From contig CM119270.1 of assembly GCA_051294375.1 (NCBI GenBank), positions 10,252,808 through 10,316,807 of the forward strand: a stretch of 64,000 nt of DNA. Reading direction: 5' to 3'. Below, one piece after another: positions 49,114-62,414 of this stretch. The stretch comes from Paraspadella gotoi (Eukaryota > Chaetognatha). The first letter of the stretch is position 1. The number at the start of each line of letters is the position of its first letter. Below the pieces are notes generated by a model. The model had not been told where the DNA came from and made no database searches. It saw only the letters and a program-made list of their open reading frames with translations. Position numbers and translations under genes: made by a program.

Positions 49114-49883
49114 TTGTGCCCTTGGGCCGACAGAGCGCGTCTCTTTTTCTCTTTCCCTCCCTTCCTCCTTCCCTCTCTCTCTCTCGCTCTCTCTTTGCCC
49201 CCCGGGGTTTCCCTCTTTCCACCCCCGGGGAGCTTCGATCACCGTCTCTTCCCTTCTCTTTCGTTTTCTGTCACTTTTATCACGTTTTCATCCTCGTTAA
49301 ACTATATTTTTTATTATTTTTTATTATTTTATTATTTTTTTCGAATTAACCAAAAATAAGGAAACTTTTTCGAAAGTTCGGACGAGATTATTTCGTCCCC
49401 TTTTTTTTCCTTCGTAAAACTTGCAAAGGAATGTTTAATTGGGAACATTTAGATAAAACTGTTTCACTTTTAAAAACCCGGTAAAATTATTTTTACTATT
49501 ATTTGATATCTTTATGCCAGGTTTAAGGCCCATAAGCTAGCTAGCTATTAGTATCTTTTTTATTATTAAACTTGTTTTTATAGAAAATTAATCATGAATG
49601 AAAGAGAAAATTTGATGTTATTGGATATAAATAAAATCGGAAAAAAAGTCCTTCGATCGAACTCAATTCAACAGGTTTGGCGGGAGATCGTCACTCTGTC
49701 TCTCTCTCTTTCTCTCTTTCTCTCTCTCTCTCTNNNNNNNNNNNNNNNNNNNNNNNNNNNNNNNNNNNNNNNNNNNNNNNNNNNNNNNNNNNNNNNNNNN
49801 NNNNNNNNNNNNNNNNNNNNNNNNNNNNNNNNNNNNNNNNNNNNNNNNNNNNNNNNNNNNNNNNNNNNNNNNNNNNNNNNNNN

Positions 49884-49919
<36 letters not shown>

Positions 49920-49978
49920 CGTCGGGAAGGATCGCGTTTTTGCTTCCATTTGATAAAACTTATTAAAAAGAATTCGTA

Positions 49979-50033
49979 ATGGATAGGGGAGACGAATTTT
50001 ACACTCTTGGAGAAGAGACGGAGATTTTGAAAA
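49979..50033 (+). CDS. Candidate exon upstream of a 59-bp intron
   Basis: ATG opens MDRGDEFYTLGEETEILK and meets a GTTAGT donor in phase 1 at 50,034. A strong acceptor lies 59 bp on. Joining to it in phase gives about 13 further codons (NQTDIRTVRGESV) and a TAA at 50,131-50,133, a complete 31-residue frame. The upstream in-frame stop is only 15 bases before the ATG. Such a small product may be an upstream ORF or chance. The acidic composition is not diagnostic. Confidence 0.3.
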
Positions 50034-50092
50034 GTTAGTTGATTTATAATATAAACATTGCCTCTCTTGACTTTCTCTATTTTTTTTTTCAG

Positions 50093-50167
50093 ATCAAACA
50101 GATATACGGACTGTACGCGGCGAGTCTGTCTAAAGAGGCAGAGAGAGAAAAAAGAGATTATGCATGA
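50093..50167 (+). CDS. Candidate terminal exon after excellent acceptor
   Basis: TTTCTCTATTTTTTTTTTCAG at 50,092 is a near-ideal acceptor. In phase 0 the exon reads IKQIYGLYAASLSKEAER and then EKRDYA followed by TGA: an amphipathic, helix-like C-terminus with sensible codons (CTG, TAC, GCG, CTG, GAG). The other possible frame (phase 1, see 49,979) stops earlier at 50,133. The partner exon in phase 0 was not found; the sequence upstream holds a gap (49,734-49,883) in a CT tract. No family is recognised. Confidence 0.45.
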   Translation: MKQIYGLYAASLSKEAEREKRDYA

Positions 50168-50221
50168 GAGTCATTCATTGGTGATGAGCTAAATAGATAT
50201 TGGCGGCGACTTCCGCGAAAA

Positions 50222-50284
<63 letters not shown>

Positions 50285-50628
50285 GGCTAAGCGAAAGGCG
50301 AAAGAAAGAGAGAGTCGGAACAATAGATGGGAAATGAATATTAGATGTATGTACTCTATGCTTCGGCCAGGNNNNNNNNNNNNNNNNNNNNNNNNNNNNN
50401 NNNNNNNNNNNNNNNNNNNNNNNNNNNNNNNNNNNNNNNNNNNNNNNNNNNNNNNNNNNNNNNNNNNNNNNNNNNNNNNNNNNNNNNNNNNNNNNNNNNN
50501 NNNNNNNNNNNNNNNNNNNNNNNNNNNNNNNNNNNNNNNNNNNNNNNNNNNNNNNNNNNNNNNNNNNNNNNNNNNNNNNNNNNNNNNNNNNNNNNNNNNN
50601 NNNNNNNNNNNNNNNNNNNNNNNNNNNN

Positions 50629-50662
<34 letters not shown>

Positions 50663-51167
50663 AATCGTATTTAATAAATTTCTGAAATATCGTTTTTTTT
50701 TCGTTGACTTCTATCAAAGTACACATCGAAACGAGAGAGGCGGTCTCATGACAAGCTGAAGGNNNNNNNNNNNNNNNNNNNNNNNNNNNNNNNNNNNNNN
50801 NNNNNNNNNNNNNNNNNNNNNNNNNNNNNNNNNNNNNNNNNNNNNNNNNNNNNNNNNNNNNNNNNNNNNNNNNNNNNNNNNNNNNNNNNNNNNNNNNNNN
50901 NNNNNNNNNNNNNNNNNNNNNNNNNNNNNNNNNNNNNNNNNNNNNNNNNNNNNNNNNNNNNNNNNNNNNNNNNNNNNNNNNNNNNNNNNNNNNNNNNNNN
51001 NNNNNNNNNNNNNNNNNNNNNNNNNNNNNNNNNNNNNNNNNNNNNNNNNNNNNNNNNNNNNNNNNNNNNNNNNNNNNNNNNNNAACATTTTTCTTCCTCA
51101 ATTTGATGACACAATTAATCAAAAATTAAAAAAAAGAAAAAAATTTAAAAGAAAGAAAGAAAGAAAG
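50168..51167. other. Gap-rich non-coding stretch
   Basis: (CT)n at 50,225-50,281; N at 50,372-50,628 followed by (GA)n; a second N run at 50,763-51,083; then A-rich DNA with (GAAA)n. No supported gene. Confidence 0.6.
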
Positions 51168-51524
51168 TTATATACACTTCATTATTATTCCCTTTCGACC
51201 AAAAAAGCAACGAAAACGAAATCGCGTAAACTGACGGAGGTTAATGAGACAGACAGAGAGAGAGAGAGACTTCGAGAGACAGAGACGGAGAGAGGCGCGA
51301 AAAGTTAATTTCGACGAATCGAATCGGGAGACGGAAACGACAGAGAGAGAGACAGATACAGCGACGTAGAGAGAGAAAGAGAAACAACGGGGTGGAAAAA
51401 AAGGTCGGGACGTGGATCGTCCTATCGGTGGGCCGATGATTCGAGACCCACCCCGCGACGGCCCCACGTCACTCCCTCTAGACCCCCCCTGAATCCGGGG
51501 CCCGGATGTGACTTTTCTCAGCAA
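51168..51524 (-). CDS. 118-codon ORF, function unknown
   Basis: One of the longest frames in the window that crosses neither an N gap nor a long microsatellite. The N-terminal third is Gly/Arg/Ser-rich (GPRIQGGSRGSDVGPSRGG). The middle is Ser/Val-rich from short CT runs, and the end is basic and aromatic (FTRFRFRCFFGRKG). Codons in the first third are unusually G-rich, and the opposite strand is open there too (RGSSYRWADDSRPTPRRP and onward, followed by a CTTTTCTCAG acceptor-like site), so coding status and strand are uncertain. No family is recognised. Confidence 0.2.
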   Translation of the reverse strand: MLRKVTSGPRIQGGSRGSDVGPSRGGSRIIGPPIGRSTSRPFFPPRCFSFSLYVAVSVSLSVVSVSRFDSSKLTFRASLRLCLSKSLSLSVCLINLRQFTRFRFRCFFGRKGIIMKCI

Positions 51525-51721
51525 AGATTCTTTCTTTACTTATCCCTTGATCACCAGAAATGCAGAGTGGGTCTTCAACGCGTTATCAAAGTTCAATTAA
51601 ACTTCAGGACCTGACCTGATCTCATCGAACTGACCCGATGAAATCCTTATCACCTCCCTGCTTCCTCCTTTCTCCTCACCCTCTTCCTATTCTTTCCCCT
51701 TCTCCCCTTCCTTTTAAATTT
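51525..51721. other. Short non-coding stretch
   Basis: No open frame of interest; pyrimidine-rich from 51,650. Confidence 0.4.
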
Positions 51722-51853
51722 TTTAAAAGGGGTCCAAGGGTTAAAAACTCTTCGGAAAGCGGAGGCGGCGGCGGAGGCGGCGGATGCGGCGGAGGCGGCG
51801 GCGGCAACGGTTGCGGCAGTGACGGGGACGGCAGAGGTGATGGCCTGCACTGA
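51722..51853. CDS. Candidate Gly- or Ala-rich exon (GGC repeat), strand unresolved
   Basis: A (GGC/GGA)n-based GC-rich segment is bounded on both strands by acceptor-like sites. On +, TTTTTTAAAAG precedes a frame NSSESGG, poly-Gly with Cys, Asn and Asp, ending GDGLH and TGA. On -, TTTTTGTGCTTTCAG (51,854) precedes VQAITSAVPVTAATVAAAA and then Ala/Ser repeats with GCC/GTC/ACC codons, ending FRRVFNPWTP. The minus acceptor is the stronger. Homopolymeric Ala or Gly tracts are common in developmental regulators, but no DNA-binding domain is visible. Confidence 0.3.
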
Positions 51854-55102
<3,249 letters not shown>

Positions 55103-55314
55103 GCGGTTTCTTTCTCCTTTTTCGAGATGCTACTTCCTTTATCCTTTCTCGTCGACATCGTCGCTGTCATCGTCATCATCGTCATCATTTCCTGTATTCA
55201 AATTTTCGTGTATTTTTTTTCGATCTTGTTTCGCTACATTTCTTCCTTCTGATTTTCCGCCGTCATCATCCTACTTCTTATGTTTCTATTTTCAAACATT
55301 ACTTTTCCGTTCCT

Positions 55315-55480
55315 CCTTCCTCCTCTCACTCTCTCCTTTATCGCTTCCTCCTTCCTCCTTCCTCCTCCTCTCACTCTCTCCTTTATCGCTCTCTCCTTCC
55401 TCCTTCCTCTCACTCTCTCCTTTATCGCTTCCTTCTTCCTCCTTCTTCCTCCTCTCACTCTCTCTTTTATCGCTTCCTCC
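55315..55480 (+). repeat. About 40-bp pyrimidine minisatellite, four units
   Basis: Units contain tcactctctcctttatcgct followed by tcctccttcctcct of variable length. Confidence 0.85.
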
Positions 55481-55812
55481 TTCCTCTTTTCTCCTACCCC
55501 TCTTCATCCCAATCGTCGGCTGCTCTTTCCTCTCTTCATATCTTCTCTCATTTCAGGGTTATCTTTTGCTGCGTGCTGAGGTTCTCAAAGACGCTCGCAT
55601 CGTCGTCTTCGGTTTCTGAGAATGAGAAAAGATAAACAAGAAAAATAAACAACAGATATGAAGGTAGAAACAGTTTACCGATCCACCTTGCGAAAAGAGA
55701 GAATACACCTTTTACCTGCTCACCCTCTCTTCCTTTCTCTGTCTCTATCTCTCGCTCTCCCCTCTCTCTTTTTTTTATTCTCTCGCTCTTATCATTTGAA
55801 TTTTTTTGGCAG

Positions 55813-55964
55813 AGCTATTGGCGCAAAGGAGGGGGAGGGGGAGCGAGCCGAGTTTAAGAAGAGAGGGAGGCAAGAGGTCGAGCCTCAAAGAGTTCGGTGG
55901 CTGCAGATTCGAATTTGCGTTTTTATCTGGCGACAGTAGATGCAATTTTTTTGCAAGAAGGGAG

Positions 55965-56020
<56 letters not shown>

Positions 56021-56216
56021 TCTAAAAATAGAAGCGTCGACAAAGTCTTTCTTTCCAGACTCGACGAGTCGTCGATGGAATCTTGATGGAATATCGACCA
56101 GCGCATCGGGCGGGCGGACGGGCACTTGGGTGGGTGTGCGGGTAGAGCGTGGGTGGGCGTTTGAATGGGTGCATCAATATTATACTGTCGCTAAATACAA
56201 CTTGGTCGAAATTTAA
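55813..56216 (+). CDS. Candidate exon, about 134 codons, with in-frame Glu-Arg tract
   Basis: After a T-rich tract and GGCAG acceptor (55,812) the plus frame stays open to TAA at 56,216. The first 50 codons are non-repetitive (LLAQRRGRGSEPSLRREGG, SLKEFGGCRFEFAFLSGD). A (GA)n tract follows (55,970-56,018), read as about 16 Glu-Arg dipeptide residues. A second non-repetitive segment then includes STKSFFPDSTSRRWNLDG and RTGTWVGVRVERGWAFEW, ending KYNLVEI. It is unusual to have unique sequence on both sides of a GA tract in one frame. The minus strand is open over much of the same region (55,775-56,125), so caution is needed. No family is recognised. Confidence 0.3.
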
Positions 56217-56307
56217 ATAATTTGTTGAAGAGTCTGGGAGCCTAGTTCTAGTTTCTCGACATTCAGTATCTCCCATCACACTCACCAAATTCATTTTTTA
56301 ACATAAA

Positions 56308-56702
56308 CATTCACTCTCCACCCTCCACATTCATTCACCACCCTCCACATTCACTCTCCACCCTCCNNNNNNNNNNNNNNNNNNNNNNNNNNNNNNNNNN
56401 NNNNNNNNNNNNNNNNNNNNNNNNNNNNNNNNNNNNNNNNNNNNNNNNNNNNNNNNNNNNNNNNNNNNNNNNNNNNNNNNNNNNNNNNNNNNNNNNNNNN
56501 NNNNNNNNNNNNNNNNNNNNNNNNNNNNNNNNNNNNNNNNNNNNNNNNNNNNNNNNNNNNNNNNNNNNNNNNNNNNNNNNATCCACATTCATTCACCACC
56601 CTCCACATTCTCTCACCACCCTCCACATTTACTCTCCACCCTCCAAATTCACTCTCCACCCTCCAAATTCACTCTCCACCTTCCACATTCACTCTCCACC
56701 CT
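56308..56702 (-). repeat. 20-bp minisatellite with internal N gap
   Basis: Units of cattcactctccaccctcca and the variant cattcattcaccaccctcca flank N at 56,367-56,580, so the array is at least about 180 bp and probably near 400 bp. The 20-bp period shifts frame each unit, so the long minus frames are not coding. Confidence 0.9.
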
Positions 56703-57466
56703 GTTCACTCCCCCACCAATTTTTCCAAATGGTTTTTCTTTCTCTTTTTCTTTCTCTTTTTCAACTCTTGTTCCTTTTTTTTGCTTCGAAGGACAAAATG
56801 TCAGATGTCATCTTCAAGGAAAAAATAAGGCAAAAAAGGCGCTCTCTCTCTCTCTCTCTCTCTCNNNNNNNNNNNNNNNNNNNNNNNNNNNNNNNNNNNN
56901 NNNNNNNNNNNNNNNNNNNNNNNNNNNNNNNNNNNNNNNNNNNNNNNNNNNNNNNNNNNNNNNNNNNNNNNNNNNNNNNNNNNNNNNNNNNNNNNNNNNN
57001 NNNNNNNNNNNNNNNNNNNNNNNNNNNNNNNNNNNNNNNNNNNCTCGCCGGCCTATTTTGTTTCCCTTCACATTGGTTAGGCTCTCTCTCTTCTACATTT
57101 TTGAAGTATTTTGTGAGTAATCGAAATAACTCCCATTTATAAAATTTAAACAACTTGTAAAAATCCTTGCATTAAAATCATAATTTTTTTCTTATGTCAA
57201 AATGGAATTAGCTAAGAATCACAGACGTGGCCAGAAGTAAATGAAAAAGTATAAGATTTATAACTGAAAAGTACGTTTTCATTAATTATAATTGACTGTC
57301 TGGTATTATATTTATATTATATTATATTTTTGACATCTCACCCTTGAAACTCATTGAAAGTTATATTTCATAGTTTCTTATGAATTAGTTTATAACATTT
57401 TATTAATGATTCCATTTTAAATTAGTTAAAAAAATACTCTCTTTAAGGAAAATCACGAGTTCATCA
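56703..57466. other. Non-coding, gap in CT tract
   Basis: (CT)n at 56,842-56,864 leads into N (56,865-57,043); 57,120-57,440 is A/T-rich. Confidence 0.55.
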
Positions 57467-57769
57467 TCAAGTTACGAATATTTTTAATCCTTCTATCTCC
57501 TTCTTTTCTCTTCCTCTTCCTCTTCCTCCTACCTTCTCGCTCGATCTCGCACAAAAAAACGTCCAAATATTGTTATCTTCGTCGCCCAAGGATAATAACG
57601 AGCTGGCCACACGAATTGGGAGCCTCCGTGCGGACAACCTCGTTATTTTTATTTTGGTTGTTGTACCTCCTCCGATTTCCTCACTCCTCCTCCTCCTCCT
57701 CCCCCTCCTCCTCATTCCTTTCTCCCCTTCCTCCGGACATCGGTTGACGTCGTCGTTGGTTTTTTTCAA
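57467..57769 (-). CDS. 100-codon ORF candidate
   Basis: A minus frame free of long microsatellites and N: an acidic start (NDDVNRCPEEGEKG), an Arg-rich stretch from AGG repeats, then KITRLSARRLPIRVASSLL, SLGDEDNNIWTFF and a basic end. The plus strand over 57,575-57,640 is also protein-like (DNNELATRIGSLRADNL), so strand is unclear. No splice signals decide it and no family is recognised. Confidence 0.2.
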   Translation of the reverse strand: MKKTNDDVNRCPEEGEKGMRRRGRRRRRSEEIGGGTTTKIKITRLSARRLPIRVASSLLSLGDEDNNIWTFFCARSSEKVGGRGRGREKKEIEGLKIFVT

Positions 57770-58699
57770 GTATTTTGACAGAAAACAAGAATCGTTTATT
57801 CAGTTTTTCGGAATCGAGTATCANNNNNNNNNNNNNNNNNNNNNNNNNNNNNNNNNNNNNNNNNNNNNNNNNNNNNNNNNNNNNNNNNNNNNNNNNNNNN
57901 NNNNNNNNNNNNNNNNNNNNNNNNNNNNNNNNNNNNNNNNNNNNNNNNNNNNNNNNNNNNNNNNNNNNNNNNNNNNNNNNNNNNNNGACAAATGAACCCG
58001 AGTTGTGTTTTGATATGTTGATAAATGATCCTGGTTAAGGTTTTAGGGAGAAAAGAAGAAAAGAGAGAGAGAGGAGAGAGAGAAATTGTTTTACTCTGGA
58101 GAAATCGGCGCTTGTCTCTCATTTCCGATTTTTGAACCGAGTCGATGGACGGAGAAAAAAAACCGAGGATAGACAAAACAGTTGGCAGAGACAAAAAAAG
58201 ACAGTTGGCAAAGAGAGAACGAGAAATACATAACTTTTGAGCGAAGATTGACTTCGTCCCCGGATGATGAGAACAAATTATTTCTCCCGTAAAATATTGA
58301 AGATATCCTCGCATGANNNNNNNNNNNNNNNNNNNNNNNNNNNNNNNNNNNNNNNNNNNNNNNNNNNNNNNNNNNNNNNNNNNNNNNNNNNNNNNNNNNN
58401 NNNNNNNNNNNNNNNNNNNNNNNNNNNNNNNNNNNNNNNNNNNNNNNNNNNNNNNNNNNNNNNNNNNNNNNNNNNNNNNNNNNNNNNNNNNNNNNNNNNN
58501 NNNGAGAGAGAGAGAAGTTTTAAAGCAATAATAATGAATCTCTCCACTGTACATAACAATATAGTAGAATCTTATGAGAACATGAGTATTTTTTTTTGGA
58601 TTCCATTAATATGAATATATATTTTAAAGACAATATTATTAAAACCAAACACAAACTCAACAACCATCTTCCCCCCCCCTGTTCCTCTCTTCCTTCCAG
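57770..58699. other. Intronic or intergenic, two gaps
   Basis: N at 57,823-57,986 and 58,317-58,503 (the latter followed by GA). 58,600-58,699 ends in a C/T-rich polypyrimidine tract that forms the acceptor of the next exon. Confidence 0.5.
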
Positions 58700-58871
58700 C
58701 CCGGCGCCCGCCCTCCTTCCTCAACGGGCCTTCCCTCCGGCGCGTTCACCCCCGGCGCCGATGACGCCCAATCAACTCACTCCTCCGACACCCCCGGCCC
58801 CCAAATCACCAACCCCGCCTCCCACGGGGGCATGCACGGCGACACCGCCTCCGAAACCGGCGGCATCTACA
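58700..58871 (+). CDS. Candidate internal exon A of an unknown gene
   Basis: A C-rich polypyrimidine tract with CTTCCTTCCAG (58,699) and a consensus donor ACA|GTGAGT (58,872) bracket 172 bp. In the frame starting at the first base, nearly every codon ends in C or G (CCC GGC GCC CGC and onward). The peptide is Gly/Pro/Ser/Thr-rich with GAFTPGADDAQSTHSSDTPGP and GGMHGDTASETGGIY. The other two frames lack this third-position bias. The exon ends in phase 1. The segment is disordered and reminds me of linkers in metazoan developmental transcription factors (the TPGP and HSGD-S-E pattern before the Meis/Homothorax homeodomain), but that resemblance is too weak to assign a family. It is phase-compatible with the exon at 60,627. 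Confidence 0.6.
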
Positions 58872-58876
58872 GTGAG

Positions 58877-58985
58877 TACATTCATTCATTCTTTTATTTA
58901 TACATTCACTCGTTTATACATTCATTTGTTCGTAGATTCAATGATTCATTCATTTATTTTTTTATTCATTCATTCATTCATTTAT
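58877..58985 (+). repeat. (CATT)n microsatellite
   Basis: Interrupted CATT/CATTTATT repeats starting immediately inside the intron after exon A. Confidence 0.85.
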
Positions 58986-59716
58986 TATTCCTGTCCTGTA
59001 CTTGCTTTTCTTTACCTTATGCTTTTAGGCTCTCTTTTGTCTGTTTGTTCATTATGTGTTTGATGAATTTCTTTTTTTTAATTTAGAGTTTCTTAAGTAA
59101 TTCCTAGGCGTCGGGAGCTTCTTTTGTTTTACAGTTTTTCTATAATTGTCTATAGAGCGAATGTGCCTTTAAGGCTGAGGCACTGAGAAAGAAGAGGGAG
59201 CCTGGNNNNNNNNNNNNNNNNNNNNNNNNNNNNNNNNNNNNNNNNNNNNNNNNNNNNNNNNNNNNNNNNNNNNNNNNNNNNNNNNNNNNNNNNNNNNNNN
59301 NNNNNNNNNNNNNNNNNNNNNNNNNNNNNNNNNNNNNNNNNNNNNNNNNNNNNNNNNNNNNNNNNNNNNNNNNNNNNNNNNNNNNNNNNNNNNNNNNNNN
59401 NNNNNNNNNNNNNNNNNNNNNNNNNNNNNNNNNNNNNNNNNNNNNNNNNNNNNNNNNNNNNNNNNNNNNNNNNNTTCCAATTAACTCTGCATCTCACGTG
59501 AGGAAGCTAAAAGACAAATATAATGAGGACAACAAATTAAAAGCAGAATATTGACATTCGGGGAAGCAAAAAGGAATGGGGAAAGAAAGAACAAGAAATA
59601 AAAAGAAAAAGATAAGGAAAGAAAGAAAAAATAAAGAAAGAAATAAAAATAGAAAAACAAAAAGAAAGAAAAAAATAAAGAAAGAAAAAAAGAAAGAAAG
59701 AAAAAAAAAAGAAAGT

Positions 59717-59760
<44 letters not shown>

Positions 59761-60244
59761 AAATAATAAGCAAGATAAGAGAGAGAGAGAGAGAGAGATA
59801 GAGATATAGAGAGATAGAGAGAGAGAGAGAGAGAAAGAGAGAGAATCTCTTCCACCTCCACGGTCCTCACGAGTTGTGGTCTGCGTTTCCTTTTTCTCGA
59901 CTTAATTAGTTTTTTTTCATCTGTTTTTTACATACTGAGCAATCTCTTTTTTTCTCTTTTAGTTCTTCTTTTTGTTTGTTAGTTTTTCACTATACTATAC
60001 AAAAGGTTATCTTAAATACCTAGTAATAGATAAGAATACGATTTTACAACGCTTGATAATTTCTCGGTTACAAAACTTTTTTTTCGACAATAATTTTATT
60101 TTAATTCTTACTTCTTACTTCTTACTTCTTACTCCTATTAACAGTTTTTATTAAGTTCAGTATATTTATTTTCATGTATAGTGATGAGGGCTGAGTAAAA
60201 ACGAGAGAAAAATGAACAAAATCTAAAAGTTTCGTCGGGCCCGC
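58986..60244. other. Intron of the 58.7-60.8 kb gene (inferred)
   Basis: Contains N at 59,206-59,474, an (AAAG)n tract (59,580-59,765), GA at 59,780-59,845 and A/T-rich DNA. Further exons could lie in the gap. Confidence 0.45.
59580..59765. repeat. (AAAG)n microsatellite
   Basis: Imperfect at the left, pure AAAG from 59,720; followed by (GA)n. Confidence 0.9.
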
Positions 60245-60475
60245 GTGTCGCCGCGGAGGAGCCGACGAACGAACGAAAGAACAAACGAAAGAACAAACGA
60301 AAGAACAAACGAAAGAACAAACGAAAGAACAAACGAAAGAACAAACGTAAAAACAAACAAAAGAACAAATGTAAAAACAAAGGAAAGAACAAATCTAAAT
60401 TTGAGCGAAAGTCGGGTTGAAAACCTAAAAGGGGGAAATTCGAGAAGTAAAAAAATAAGAAAAAAAACTTTGTAA
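60245..60475 (+). repeat. 12-bp minisatellite (gaaagaacaaac)n with in-frame ERTN reading
   Basis: About ten 12-bp units (60,265-60,390), the last ones degenerate. Since 12 is a multiple of 3, each frame gives a constant tetrapeptide: Glu-Arg-Thr-Asn on one plus frame, and Phe-Arg-Leu-Phe on a minus frame. A 76-codon plus frame starting MSPRRSRRTNERTNER spans it. A short GC-rich stretch (60,235-60,262) precedes it. It sits inside the inferred intron, so it is treated as a repeat rather than a gene. Confidence 0.8.
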
Positions 60476-60626
60476 TTCTTATTGATGTTTGTTTTTTTCT
60501 TTTATACATTTCTATTTCTTTGTTTATTTCTTTCTTTTTTAGTTCTTTTCTTATATTTTCTTTTCTTCTTTCATTCGACTCTTTTTATTTCTTTATGTTC
60601 TTTTGTTGTCGGTGTTTGACTCTTAG

Positions 60627-60685
60627 TCTCCCCCAACATTCGTCCTTCCTCTGCCCCGCCCACTCGCCGAGACGGCGCCTTAAAG

Positions 60686-60717
<32 letters not shown>

Positions 60718-60769
60718 AAGCGATGTCGACGACCGCCGACTGGAGACGTCAGATTCTTTAATTTGTTGA
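60627..60769 (+). CDS. Candidate terminal exon B (acidic run, SLIC end)
   Basis: GTTTGACTCTTAG (60,626) is the acceptor. One base borrowed from the previous exon gives the frame SPNIRPSSAPPTRRDGALK, then ten Asp (GAC), then ESDVDDRRLETSDSLIC and TGA. It needs a phase-1 partner, exactly what exon A (58,700-58,871) supplies; the junction codon would be ATC (Ile). Codons are C/G-ending like exon A (AAC, TCC, GCC, CCC, CGC, GAC, GGC, GCC, GTC, GAC). The Asp run is a (GAC)n repeat, but the flanks are unique. It would form the C-terminus of the encoded protein. The role is unknown. Confidence 0.55.
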
Positions 60770-61039
60770 CTCCTTGTGTTTACTTAAGATTCAAACAATT
60801 AAAATTAAGAATGAAAAGGAATAAAAAAGATTGGAGACTGAAAGAAGTTGGAAAAAGTATAACTGTTTAAAGCGTTAAAACTATTTGAACTATTTTAAAA
60901 TTAAATTCTGTCATGCTTCAGTTTATCATTTTTTTTGGTAATTTTTTTTAAGTATGCGACATAATTAAATTAAATTAAAATTGAAGGACATTATTTTTAT
61001 CAAAATTAGAAAAGCGAGTAATTTTAAGTTCATATTTTT

Positions 61040-61092
<53 letters not shown>

Positions 61093-61480
61093 TTCTCTCT
61101 CTCTTTCTCTCTCTCTTTCTCTCGTTCGCTGTCGGCGTTTTATTGCCAGTTGTAACTTTTGATTCAAAATCCCATAAGTACCCTGTTGCCCACGGTGGGT
61201 CGTCGTCATCATCATCATCATTATTATCGTCGTCAAGCCTCTAGCACATGCCGTCAACATCAAAGACGACACGTAAAACTGTCCATTCAAAAATAAAACT
61301 TTTTAACATGAAAATGCGAAGCGAATCTACTTCGAGCTCCCGAGTTTTGAAAACGAACTTTTGAAGTTTTTTTATTTTTTTTATTTTAAGGAATGTTTAG
61401 AAATTCTAATGAAATAGACAGATCAAACAAATTTTAAAAAGCATCATGAAAAATCGCTTATAAATTTTGAAGAAGAGTTC

Positions 61481-61556
<76 letters not shown>

Positions 61557-62414
61557 ATCGTCAGTTTTTATCGAGTTGGTCGTTTGACGGATTTCGGCCG
61601 ATCTCGGATTCTTTTGCCCCTTCGCCGCGCCTTTCCCCTCCCTCCTCCTTTTCCTGCTTCTCCCCTACTTCCCCCCTTCCTACCCTCCGCCTTTTCCTTT
61701 CCCCCCCCTCCCCTCTCTCTCTCCCTTCCCTCCCTCCCCTCACTCGATATGTTTTCTGTTTCTTCTTCTTCAGTAACAAACTTTTCCTTGTTATCAAAAT
61801 AAAAGAGAGAAAATATTTTCATTTTTTATCTCCGATCTGGAAGCGGAGTAAATCTGCGGAGAGAGTGAAAGAGAGAGCGAGAGAGCGAGAGAAAGAATGA
61901 GGGAGAGCGAGTGAGTTTATCGATATTTTGTTTCTGCTCGCAAAATTTTCGGTTAATAAGTTTTTTACCCTTTTCTGACTTCTTTTCATAAGATGATAAG
62001 CGAATAATAAATCTTTAGCTTTAGTAATCTTTAGTATAGAAGCTGCCAAAATAAAGGATTATTTAACGCAAGTCGAAATAACCATGTTAAACTTACCAAA
62101 ATCGATAGCGAAATGATTTCAATCTTTAGTATTTCGGAAGCTGTTGTCTTCATTTTCGGCTTCATGACTGATTTTTTAAACAATTTTCCTCTCATCTTTT
62201 ATCTCTAAATATTTCGACACTTTTCCCTCTCCTTTTTTCGTTCACCAATTTCGTCCTAATTTCACTCTCTCTCTCTCTCTGTCTCCGGTTGTGGTGCCCA
62301 ATTTTCGTTTTTTAGCCCCTGGCGTCAACTATTCTGTGTTTTTTCTTTTCCTCCTCCGCTTCCTCCTCCTCCTCCTCCTTTTTTTTCGCTCCTTTGACTT
62401 TTTCTTCTTCGAAG
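60770..62414. other. 3' flank and intergenic stretch
   Basis: A/T-rich 3' flank (60,780-61,030), CT tract 61,040-61,125, (ATC)n at 61,200-61,232, GA tract 61,487-61,555, pyrimidine-rich 61,620-61,745, A/T-rich 61,930-62,200, short CT 62,264-62,281. No supported gene. N is absent. Confidence 0.5.
61487..61555. repeat. Pure (GA)n microsatellite, 69 bp
   Basis: Uninterrupted. Confidence 0.97.

Noticed and set aside
50175-51122. 315-codon minus-strand frame
   Set aside because: Mostly N; the visible parts are microsatellite and short unlinked pieces.
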